The notes beneath the pieces are model-generated. The model had not been told where the DNA came from and did not search any database. It saw only the letters and a list, made by a program, of their open reading frames with translations. The position numbers and the translations under genes are program-made. From Ashinkailepas kermadecensis (taxonomy: Eukaryota > Arthropoda > Thecostraca > Neolepadidae), in NCBI GenBank assembly GCA_034440615.1, contig JAOTOM010004614.1, positions 300,554-364,553 of the forward strand: 64,000 nucleotides of DNA, in the 5' to 3' direction. This document shows, one piece after another, positions 53,557 to 64,000 of this stretch (position 1 is its first letter; each line of letters starts with the position of its first letter).

Positions 53557-56500
53557 CTCATTCAACCTCCATATATCGTCATCATCACGGAACATTGCTT
53601 AAAACATCAATTGAGGAATCAGGGGTGTCGTATATCGTACCTTTGTACGCCACGAATGGCCAATGTTCCTCACCAACGTTATGATTCCTTCTAGACCTAA
53701 CATGTGACCCGGTGCAGCTGGCGTCCTCAATGCCGAGAGCCTTGTACCCAATATGTATCCTGCTTCTTCTTTCCAATTGATTTCGTGAAACGTCGCTTGT
53801 GGGGATGCCAAGGCAAGTCATCAGGGAAAGCAGGAGGGGATTGGGAGGGAGGAGGACTAGTAACGGTCTGACACTAACTCTGCAACGCATTGGAGGATGG
53901 GCCTAAGCCAACATGGGAGTGGCATGTAAGCAATATTTGTATTTTGCTCGGAGGGAGGAACAAGCACCATCTTATATAACCCGGAAATAACCCGGAAATA
54001 ACCCTTATATAACCCGGAAAGCCAATGCTTAAGGAAAGGACAGGCATTAATTTGTCCTAACCTTGTTCTGTGTGCGGCGGGGGAGGGGCAGGTTTTGTTC
54101 CAAGTTGTTTCTTGCTTGCGTCACACAATTTTGTGAAGCTTTCTGAAGTTAATGTGTCCATGTCATGTCACAAGTTGAAAAATCGGCTTATCAAACACGG
54201 CTTGAGAGTCTCGTATTTAGGAGATAGTCTACAGTGCATGAGGAGGAAGAAACACAAAGGTGCGTGACATACGTTCGTCATATTTTGTTTGGCAAAACAC
54301 AGATTGTGAAGCTATTTATGACACGGTATAGCTAACTAGTGCGAATATGAACAAAAAAATAGCACAGCCGAATTCAGGCACATACAATTGATAGGGCACT
54401 TGGTGTATTACTTGCTTCATTTGCGTCACGATTAAGGGTTACTTGAAGTTGTTTGGGAAACATAGCATGTACTATAGTCTATATACTTCTTCATCTATAT
54501 ATATGTTTATTACTTGAGCTCACCTATGCTCGTTCCATTGTACTTTATATTTGCACGTGCGTATTATGTTCGTGTGAATTATATTAGCGATTCACAAATA
54601 TCTCAAGATTTTGGTTTCTTTGGCCTTGGGTCCATTTTCAAATGTTGAATGTTAGAGCTTCCGATAGGTAGATCTTGTCCAGACAAATTGAACGTTGTTT
54701 TTCGCACCAAATATCAGATCAGCAGTTGTCAGGAATTTTGGGAGGGGGGGGAGAAGAACCTGTGCCCCATGCACGCTACCGTAATACCGAACAACCCGCA
54801 CGGAATAGAGTCAAATGGGTAGACATCACCATCGTCCCCAATGATGGCAAGACACATACTCACAGCAACGTATTCTCATTGGAGGAAAAAGGCATGATGT
54901 CCGCAGAAAGCAAAGTGATTGGGCAAAGTTAACCCTGGCAGTACGGCAGAATGTTTTACCCGTCACCGTGCGGATGGGGGTTAAGTTCAGCTCAGATAGC
55001 TTTTGTTATCAGCAAGATATAAAGATGCGTTAACCGGCATGATGCAAGTGCACACTTGAAACTCTAGAGATACTTGAGCCACTGTTTTATCTCTCATTTT
55101 TGCTGATATCTCAGGCCAGGTTACGCATGTCAGTGTCGGGGGAAGTCAGTCACTCGTCTCCGTCGTAATGAACGGGCTCCGAATGGCTGTTGACACGCGC
55201 TCCCAACCCATTTACTCTGCCAGCGGTAAGCACAACATAATTGCTCCTTTGCCCTTCCCTACGTTCGTCCCCGACACCTCAAGTAGGTAAATCAGGTGCG
55301 TAGTATCTGTCGATGCTACACTTTCACAATGTGTTGCCATTCCTGCCATTATGCAGCCGCAAACATTGTCTATTTATAAAAATATATTATGAGCGAACAC
55401 TATGTTGAACATTTATAGCAATAACTCGATGCCACAGTGAGAAACGGAGCATTAAGGAATATACTCCCTCGCATTGGAGCTCATCTGCCCTTGTTGCTTT
55501 AAACTGGTTACTAAGGCAGGTATTGCCTTAGTAACCAGTTACTAGCTCATGATGATTACTTTGTACTGTCATTAAAGCAAAACACAATGTTCATCTTCGA
55601 AACGTGAGCAGTCCGGGAGCAACCTAAATATTCATCCACCTTTCATCCTTTATTGTTCGAACTCTCGGGGCTGTAATCAAATAGACGCTCATCATGTGTG
55701 AGTAGAAGCAGGGACCTCTGCAAATACTGTCACCTGTGAGCAACGACCATCACGGTTAATCACATCGGCGGATCCCATTGGGCCGAACTGGAGACCAAAG
55801 TTCGAAACGGACTCAATTTTCTAAGCGTGCCCGGCCTATACCCGCACCCATGAGGCCCGAGCCCCATGAGGCCTGAGCCCATCCGGGCCCACCATGAAGT
55901 TTGCTATGGATGCAATCCATATCCAGCTCATCCCAGTCACAACATGTAGGATATCCAAAGCAATTTAAAGAATTCATGGTAAATTTAACTGGTCCAATTA
56001 GGGCCATAAAAGACTGGTTGAGTAATTCTTGGAAATCCTACCTCAATATCAGTGGCTGAGACAGTTATCGGTCTATTTTTCAGACTACAATCAATAATCA
56101 TTTCTTTTTACCCGGATAGTTCACATGCATGATAGGTGTGTAGGCTAGGTAGAATATACATAAAACATTGCAGCACATACATAAGATATGAATCATAGGT
56201 GTTGTTTTATGAAAATTATTGGGGGAGGGGGGGGGGGCAAAGTCCTACAGAATAGATGTAGGTATAAGATGTGGCTGTTTAACTCGCGTACCGGAGGAGG
56301 GGGTAATCCGCTCACCTCTCCTATTTTCTTGACGTTATTTCATAAACGGGCGGCGATATTGTAATACAATCTTGTGACTTTGCTAAAAATCAAAAGCGCA
56401 TCATATGCAAAAAAATCGAAATCCGTTAGTAAACAGGAATTGCGGGGTCCCAAATCGACCGACCGGGCGACGGCCGACGAGCGCTCAAGGTCACAACGGC

Positions 56501-58469
56501 TTCGTCTGTGCGGCGAGGCAGCTAGTCACGACCTCATTTGACCTTAGGGTCATGAAATTTGTACTCAAGCGAGTTCACTACATCCGTAATCTACCCTCCA
56601 AGTTTTGTGCTTATAGTTTCATAGGAGCTTCAGAAATCTGAGGCGCAGGGGCCGAATCCTCCCCTCCCCCTCCTGTGCGCGTTATATGAGAGGCCCTCCG
56701 GCCCGTGTGTTGATCGATCCTGCCCTCAATTATGTTTGTATGCTATATTTAGACCACTTAATCTGCTGATAGGATGAATTTGCAAGTGATGTGATGCTCA
56801 ATATAAATGCAAAAACAACCACACGTCTAGAAGACCAGGTTATCACTTAACGGGTAAAACATTGTCAGATTCAATTGAAAGCCCGGCAAAAGAACAGCGA
56901 ATGCGACTTTAGAAACGCTCCGTTCCATCTGTGTGTAAGAGTTCACCAGCCACGTTTCCTCCGTTGCTCTTATATCAACAAGCAAAGCTACCTTACAATC
57001 TACAAACCCACCCACACAGAAACACACCCAGGTCGAGGGAATCATGGCTCCGGTCATACCAACATGCATTACACAAACTGAGACAGGGGAGCGGACTGCG
57101 TTAGGACATTGAAGATAAAATGTGAATTACGTATATGCAACTTTTTAGTCGCTTCGAGGTCCTATTGATGTGTTCTTTCTTGATGGTGAAAATAATGACA
57201 ATATTTAATCCTGGTCAATTGCAATTGCCGGTAAAATATACTTAGCGCACGGTATTCACGTCAGTTCATCTATACCAATATCACCTAAACAGAGGCCGAG
57301 TTCAAGATATCCTCAAAATCCAAGCAAGCAAGACCGTAAGGGTTTTAGCGTTTGTATCCCTGCGAAATGCTTGCTAAGTATGGCGATATCTGGCAATCTA
57401 AATCAATTCAGGCCCTTTCTGACCTTCACATTTTAGTGGCTTGTCATGAGCATGTGAAGGTATGATGGCTGTTGCAAAATTCCCTGATGAAGAAAATAGT
57501 ACAACGCATCTGCCTTTAATAATTTGAGGGCACATAACACCAAACTGTGAATATTTTCGAACGTTATCGTCATTTGCCATCTGCCGAGGTTTCCATCCAA
57601 CAGCCAGACTACAACACCAAGACGTACAAATGCATGTGTGTGACCATATCACACCCCTGTAACCGATCATATTACACCACTGTAACCTCAACCCCGTTAC
57701 CAGTACCAGTGCCCTACTAGTAAGAGCATGCATGGAATAGAGAATGAAGCAGTGTCGTGAACGATATAAAGGGATCTCGATCCATGTCTCGTAGCGTTTC
57801 TAAACTCAACTAGCAGAACAAATGTTGTCGATATTGAATTGGGCCCATCGTCACCAACATCAAACGAAAACCTTGCAGATGCCCACTTGCTGCCTGCATC
57901 ATCACAGACACACTCTTGCTATGTGGACTATCAAACTTGAAGTCGTAGTGAGGATGTGAGACTGCACAACTCTCTAGGAAAAGAAGCCGGTACACATGGG
58001 CAGGGGAAAGGCAGTGCTGGGAACAAAATCTGGCCACATGCGAGCAAGCGTGGTTTCTGCGAACGAGAAGGCCGGAATAAAGGCAGACATCAAATGTGCA
58101 CCACTCTGTCTGGCTGACTGATTCGCTGATATCACGTAATTAAGATGATTGTAATTTATGGTGTACTAAATGCTCTGCATGTGTAATATTTTGTTGCTTC
58201 TGTACTATTGCGGATCTCTGTAGCTGTTCTAGGAAGTATCCAAGTCTGATGTCTCTCTGTTATATATGTCCTAAATGTCTTATATGGTAAAATGCATATG
58301 GCCGCCACTCCCCGAGTAGGTACGTGTCTGTGAAAGAGGTAAGGTAGTCATTATCGTACAAATCGCGGATAGTATAAAAGAAGGCATTTTATCACACATG
58401 TAGCCAGAAATAAATCGGAAAAGAAATATTTCCGATTATGAAGATTGAGCATCCGTTAATGGGTCACAC
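53557..58469. other. 4.9 kb without recognisable genes
   Basis: Mixed DNA. AACCCGGAAAT-type triplication at 53975-54020; G-runs at 54735 and 56220. No domain recognised in any open frame (maximum about 111 codons). One hairpin is listed separately. Confidence 0.4.
55502..55540. other. Perfect hairpin, 17-bp arms, 5-base loop
   Basis: AACTGGTTACTAAGGCA (55502-55518), loop GGTAT, exact complement 55524-55540. Confidence 0.9.
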
Positions 58470-58599
58470 AGCATGGTGTTGCCCCGGGACGAAGAGGAGA
58501 AAAAGACGACGATGTGCAAAAAAGTAATTGTCAAAACCAAACATTTTGACGTCCACGACGCGACGGTCTTGCCAGCGCCGGGGACTTCTGCCCTGGACG

Positions 58600-59290
58600 G
58601 ATTTAGGAATTGTCATGGGGGCACTTGTCTGAAGGGGCGCCATTTATTCGGAGGGGCGCCACTGCGAAAGTACTTGGAAGCAGGGGCGGATACGGGGGTG
58701 GCACTGGGGGCATGTCCCCCCATGGAAGTTGGCGCCCATTCGGCAGGGAAAGGGCTCCACTCAGGGAAGGCTCAAGCACATCCCTATCGAATTTCTTTCA
58801 GCCAGAGGCGCCCATTCAGTGTGCCCGAGTGCATCCCCTCGAACTATCAGACAGAGGCGCTCCTTAGAAAGCAATGGTACCTTTCAGTGTGTTTGAGTCA
58901 ACCCCCTAAATTTTTTTAAAAATTTAGCCAGAGGTGCACCTTGGAAGGTAAAGGCATCCCTCCGGGAAGGCCCGAGTGCACCCCACCCGTCAAATCTGTC
59001 AGCCAGAGACGCCCCTCCAGAGACCAAGTTCCCCTCATGACAGTTGCTGGACACGCTCCTGCCTGGAGGGGTGTCTTTTCTTTCCGAGGGGAGCCTCTGG
59101 CTAAAAATTCGATGGGGGCCCATACGATCACACTGAAGAGGTGCCTTTTCTCTCGGAGGGGCTCTTCTGATTCAAAATTATAACGGGTCCCTCGAGACTT
59201 CCCGGATGGGTGCCTTTTCCCGGCCGGAGGAGCGGCCGCCTTCCATTTTGGGGGGGGACACATGCCCATAGTCCCCTTCACCTTGTATCT
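58600..59290. repeat. Degenerate dispersed repeat block
   Basis: Loosely repeated words (CAGAGGCGCC, GGAGGGGC, GCCTTTTCTCTCGGAGGGGC, TTCAAAATT). It begins near a CAGGGGCGGATACGGG phrase at 58682. Similar words in the same style fill 63480-63760. Boundaries unresolved. Confidence 0.5.
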
Positions 59291-59394
59291 GCCCATGACT
59301 TGTATCTGCATCTGAAATCCGGCAGCTGGTTGCGTTCAGGCTATCACAGTTTTCTCCTTTCTCCGGAGAAGACAGATCTCTAGCCGACGCAGAC

Positions 59395-59720
59395 GGACTG
59401 TACGTTTCGGGTGGTTGGAAACCAAGAAGACAACACTAAGTTCGACCTGCTGGTGGCAAGCCTTTCTGTGTCGATCACCACGCAGCTGCGGACGTTATCA
59501 CGGCTCATGCGCACAGTTTCGTGGCCCTTATTGACGCCATGAGGGGTAGGTTGGCGCAATCGCGAGCGACCCTTCTGGAAGCTCTATTGCCCCGCCAGCA
59601 GCTCAGAGATCAGAAGCCGTTCCAAATACTCCTGCGAACTGGAGTAGTTGGAACGGCTGCTGCGAACACTCCGAACTGGATGCAGCAGGAGATTCCCCAC
59701 ACGCCCGTGAGCTGTTGAAG
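59395..59720 (+). pseudogene. Possible LTR-retrotransposon gag relic
   Basis: One frame gives DNTKFDLLVASLSVSITTQLRTL, and the next gives ALLPRQQLRDQKPFQILLR. These resemble the Gag pattern 'TKF..LVA.LP.EV...V.DL' followed by 'LQ.LL..E.LGD.KPSQLLRRM' in Ty3-type elements, with the right spacing but a frame change between. No pol or LTR was found nearby. Tentative. Confidence 0.4.
59611..59662. other. Hairpin, 22-bp arms, 8-base loop
   Basis: Left arm 59611-59632 (CAGAAGCCGTTCCAAATACT CC), loop TGCGAACT, right arm 59641-59662; two mismatches. It lies within the gag-like relic. Confidence 0.8.
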
Positions 59721-60044
59721 ATTAATCATTAACGGGCTGCCGCAGACAGCTTGGGCAGTAATATCGCTGCTGTCGGAGGAAGCTCCGCAGGGCTAACTGG
59801 CCACCGCAGCGGACAGATTCCTAGAAGGCTCGGCTTCAGGCCTGGTGTCAGCAATAGCGACTGGATACTCAGCAGCGCAGACGGTGCCACCGGGCGCAGT
59901 GTCTCCGGACACCAGTACGCTGGCCACACTAAAAGGTATAGTGGCGATGTTAACGGTGGCGGTCAGTCTCCTGGAAACCGTCTTGAGTGACAGAGTGACT
60001 GGTGACTCTGGTCACCAGAGTGAACGGACGGACGTCACTAGTTC

Positions 60045-60165
60045 CAGGGCCATCGGCGGGACCATCGGCGGGCCATCGGCAAGGCCATCGGCGAGACCAT
60101 CGGTGGGATCATCAACAGGACCATCAGTTGGCCCATCGGCGGGGCCATCGGCGCTCCCGCTCCGA
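60045..60165 (+). repeat. 12/15-bp repeat (GGACCATCGGCG)
   Basis: About nine units of GG(A/G)CCATCGGCG with insertions such as ATCATCAACA. Confidence 0.8.
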
Positions 60166-63137
60166 TCGCAGCCCGTAGTTTTATGCTTTTTCCTGCATGC
60201 CCATTTTCATTTGATATTGGGGGGGAGGGGAATCATTATTGAAGGGACAAACTTTAACATTGGGGGCACATGTCCTTCCAAAAGTATACAAAGCAACACC
60301 TCTGGATATGATCCACCTGATAGATTCCACCTGATGCCCACCCCGTGTTCATCGGCCATGTAATATAATAATATAAGAGCAGATATCACACGCTGCACAA
60401 TTATTACAATTTACTCTGCTAAGATCATTTTATCTCACTGAGCCTTACTCAAGCAAGCCTATTGACCCATAACACGAGGAGAGCATTTCTTACACTTGCA
60501 TGCATTCTGCATAAAAAGTAGGTACGATTCTTCAGGTATCGTTCAAGTGGACATCACTACCTGCCTGAATGCAGATGGTCTACATCATATGCATTCAAAG
60601 AAATTGCAAACTAGTCAACTATATTAGCTGACATCAAACCTCAATCGCCTCAAACCTATTCGTACTTGCCTAATACATTACTGGGGTTCTAATGGCTGCA
60701 TATTTGTAAAACTGGGAGAGATTGTCTGCAGTGAGGTGGACAGTGATATCTGCTTGGATGATGCCGTCTTCCATTACCCCTATACATAGCTCTCTACTGC
60801 GTGAAACACCTACGTGACTAAACAGCTTTAGCACGTCACTTAAGTAATGTAGATAATTTCCACAAAACAATTCAACTGCACACCATCCTTGGCAAAATTG
60901 TTTTCTCGGAACATTCATGGTACCTACAACGCTGAAATTATAAAAAAAACAAACATGGGAAGAACCTCACAATTCATCCCCAAACTCAGAAAATTTAACT
61001 CAAGTGATCAGGCGACTGGTTGTTTTTCCACTGCTCATTCTATGACATGAAAAACCGGTCTAAGGTCAGTCAAAATACATATCGTGAGAGTGAAGTAAAA
61101 CGCAAGAAATACGAACTAAGCATCAAAATGTCTCCAAAATGTCTGATTTGGAGTCTGATGTGTTGTTGAAGATAATTAAGGTGCTATGATTTTGTTAATT
61201 ATCTGGATATTAATTGTCATTGATGGAAAAATTGTGGTGTATAGGAACAACGTGATATAAACCTTCATTTTAAAAGAAGAATTGCACTAAAAACAACAAA
61301 ATAGAGAATCCGACCCGGCTGGGCCCAGGCCCGTTCATTCATGTAAAACGCAACCCCGGCCCTACCCATGTCCAGGCCCGGCACTAAACCCGTAGGGCCT
61401 ACCCGTACCAAATCGAACACTGCTGGATGCCTCAAATAGCGCAACTTGTTGAATACCCAAAGGCGTCATTATTAAGTCTTCGCGAATTCGAAGACTCATA
61501 TTGCGCTGCGATGATTCGCTGTCATTGAGATGTGAGATAATCCGGCGAATAAAGGCAATTCATTTCCAACACTTGAAGATGGGTTGGAGGAAGTCCACAA
61601 TTCCACTACACCGTAATTACGGCCTCACATAACCGTACAGCTTCACGGCATACATGTGGTCTGTAAGCAGCGAAATAACGTGACTATTTCGTCAATTCTG
61701 AGTGTGACAGGTAACATCCAAGTACCAGGAGAGGTTTTTAATGTTTTTTTTTTTATAAAAGAAATAACTGAGTACACGAAGCCACGTCGGGCTTAATGCT
61801 ATGTCAGCAACCATTTTCTTCATGGGTAAGTATATTTACGCTACACTCGGCTTTTTATGTCTCTAGCAGATGGCAATTTCCTCCACTAAAGAACAAAGAA
61901 GATACAAAATCTCCATCTATTTTCTTGTCCACGGTGAGAGGTGAGGCCGGATTTCTTTCGTATCGTCGTTGTGGTTTATCGCTTGCCCTCGATGTTGCAC
62001 GCGCGAAGGCTGATGAATTCCAGTGCGCCTGTGTAGCCAACCTGATAAGACTGTCCTCCAGGACTGACGGCTCAACACCATCGCTGGAACACAATTTGTA
62101 TTCCAGACGTTCAAGCATTGCCAAAGGCCATCTCGATCGCCGGTCGGTGTCGCCTACGCGCCCTCGTGGCGACAGAAATGCACTTGGAACTTGGCCACTT
62201 ATCGCGCTATTCAGACCGGGTTCGCTGCTAGTTTCGGCGTACTGGCGTCAGCGGGCAAACTCGCTCAATATGCGGGCGGCCGGCCCGCCGTGTCCGCGGG
62301 CACCGCGACCAGATCTAGAGCAGATGATCAGTGCCTCGATTCACCAAGTAGCTTCTCGTCATTTTGTCCGTCTAAGATCACTGGTGGTGGGGGTGGGGGT
62401 GGGGGTGGGGCAGGAGTGAATTGGCTCGCACTACTCGCCTGAAGTGTTTCCCGCTGGGGAGGCCGTGTCGCTAGTGTGCTTCGTAGCATCAGTCTGACCA
62501 CTAGCGTATGATGTGTGTGTAGCGACCTGACAGACTGACCGGATGAACTGCCAACACAATGGCCAGGACGGGGGCATTTATGTACACGAAACAACGTCCC
62601 AGTCCCGGAGCCGATCCGATTTCATATGTCCTGAACTGATGTCCATCACTACTGACGACAGGAGATCAGCATTTGATCCCGACATGCTCGTCGTGGGAGC
62701 ATCATACATATAGAGTGTGATGGAAGAGAAATTGCTTCCAGATGTGCCCAAATTGACGACAATGGGACATGGATGCTGTACGCCTGGATTGGAAACTCCG
62801 CGTCGGCGCCTTTGATCTGCGCGTATCAGCGGCACCAACCTGCCACCTAGCGGAGTGTAAGTAAAAACACGGAAACGCGGCCAGTTTTAGGCCATGCGCC
62901 TATGGGAGCTCGAGGTACGCATTTCGTATTGACATTTTTCAATTGATTCAGCCACTCCAGGAGGATTGCGTCTGCCTTTCGTGATAAAGAATTGATCAGG
63001 GAACCTTACCATTATTTCCTTATTAATTTATTACGCTCCGTTCCGAAGTTGTCGTGATGCGAAATGAAGGCATCTGTGAGAGGGAGCCCATTTCGCCGAA
63101 AGGGTCGGCCCAACGATGTTGATTTCTTAAAATGATC
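60166..63137. other. 3 kb without recognisable genes
   Basis: A GGGCACATG-type repeat fragment at 60220-60370, then AT-rich DNA. A 207-codon open frame at 61796-62419 (+) starts with ATG and has no domain that I recognise; it ends in a (GGGGGT)n tract. It is the best unexplained open frame in the window outside repeats. Confidence 0.35.
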
Positions 63138-64000
63138 GAGGGGGCAAAGTACACATGAAGGCAATAGGCAGACCAAAATGAATAAGGGGGGGGGGGTCAC
63201 ATTCCGTAGGCTGCCATGTTAGAAGTTGAAATTATTGCGGGTGGGGGAAGCAAACATTGAGGAGGCAGTTTCACCCTCAAAGATAAGAATGAGCGGTTCT
63301 GCTTACGCCCCCGCCCTCCTTTCTCTCTAGATATGTGGCTGATATTTTCCAGTGGAGTGGTTCACACAACTGAATGGGAGAGTACAGACTTCGGCGTACC
63401 CACCAATCCGCAAAGAGGATTGAGCGGAAGTTCCATGGGAGGGTATCAAGCCCCCTCCCCTACACCATACCACTGACAGATTTATGATTTTGCCAAGGAG
63501 GCGTCATTTCTTCAGAGGGGCGGCTTTGGTCCAGAACATTTGGACGGGGTTCACTCCGATCTCCCAGAGAGGCACCATTTGTTTTTGTCTGAGGAGTGCC
63601 TTTCGCCGAAAAATTCGCGGCGTACGTTCGGACTCCCAGAGGACTGCCGTTCCCAGGCCGAGCAGCGCGTTGCGCTGAGAAATTCGAGGGAGGGGTACAC
63701 TGGAACCTCCAAGAGAGACGTCCTTGGGGTCATAAGGGGCGGCACTTTCGCTTCCTCCCCCTTGGATCAGCCCTTGCAACATACCCTAGCTGGCAACGCC
63801 ACTTCCTCTCGCCGATTCGCTACCATTTGCCAGTCGTTTGACTCAGGGGTGTTCTTTATATACCTTTGAGGGGGAACTGCCACCTCAATGTTTGCTTAAC
63901 CCACCCCGCAATTAATTCAACTTCTAACATGGGAGCCAATGGAATGTGCCCCCCAATTCATTTTGGTCTGCCCATTGCCTTCAAGTGTACTTTTCCCCGT
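63138..64000. mobile_element. Inverted-repeat (foldback-like) element, truncated by window end
   Basis: Left arm 63138-63285 and right arm about 63855-64000 are diverged reverse complements over about 145 bp. Shared phrases include AAGTACAC-TGAAGGCAAT, GCAGACCAAAATGAAT, CCATGTTAGAAGTTGAA and CAAACATTGAGG. The spacer of about 570 bp contains degenerate repeats like those at 58.6-59.3 kb. The right arm may continue past 64000, so termini and target duplication are unknown. Confidence 0.65.

Noticed and set aside
61796..62419. 207-codon open frame as a gene
   Set aside because: No family resemblance, ends in a G-tract repeat, and a competing frame is open on the other strand; reported only as an unexplained open frame.

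Overview
This is a stretch of eukaryotic nuclear DNA, most likely from an arthropod. Three things point that way: a Ty3/mag-type retroelement, a Jockey/CR1-like LINE relic, and short interstitial CCTAA/TTAGG runs, which match the arthropod telomere unit. The species cannot be named from the sequence. No intact host gene, tRNA, rRNA or CRISPR array was recognised. Nearly all supportable content is mobile elements, their decayed coding regions, and about twenty tandem-repeat arrays with units from 2 to 104 bp. Most long open frames are stop-free tandem arrays rather than genes.

Layout. 0.3-5 kb: a family of non-autonomous hAT-like elements (termini CAGNGGCGTCGCC, 8-bp target duplications), one of which carries a 12-copy 104-bp array, followed by a 23-bp array. 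5-10 kb: no recognisable features. 10.1-13.9 kb: a 2.1-kb dispersed repeat interrupted by a 1.68-kb internally deleted Ty3/mag-like LTR element on the minus strand, with LTRs, primer-binding site, polypurine tract and a 5-bp target duplication all visible. 14-21 kb: minisatellites, including a 1.46-kb array of a 19/21-bp unit. 23.2-26.7 kb: a 3.5-kb element with about 167-bp terminal inverted repeats around a frameshifted gene of an RNase H-fold, hAT-like family. 28.1-30.3 kb: a LINE relic with a minisatellite grown inside its reverse-transcriptase C-terminal region. 32.9-33.8 kb: a very large GA/TA compound microsatellite. 34.6-35.7 kb: four short arrays. 38.2-39.7 kb: an AT-rich block of inverted and direct repeats with TTAGG-like runs. 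40.3-42.4 kb: an element with a 9-bp target duplication containing a 12-bp array. 43.0-45.1 kb: the second copy of the 2.1-kb repeat, which preserves the empty site of the LTR insertion. 45.9-53.6 kb: a dense run of minisatellites. 59.4 kb: a possible gag relic. 63.1-64 kb: an inverted-repeat element cut by the window end.

Two themes stand out. First, several minisatellites lie inside transposable elements whose boundaries can be drawn from target duplications, terminal repeats or coding homology. Second, at least five unrelated short hairpins (arms 17-28 bp, loops 4-8 bp) are scattered outside the arrays, suggesting a shared mutational mechanism such as local template switching. Coordinates were read by eye, so array ends may be off by a few bases.
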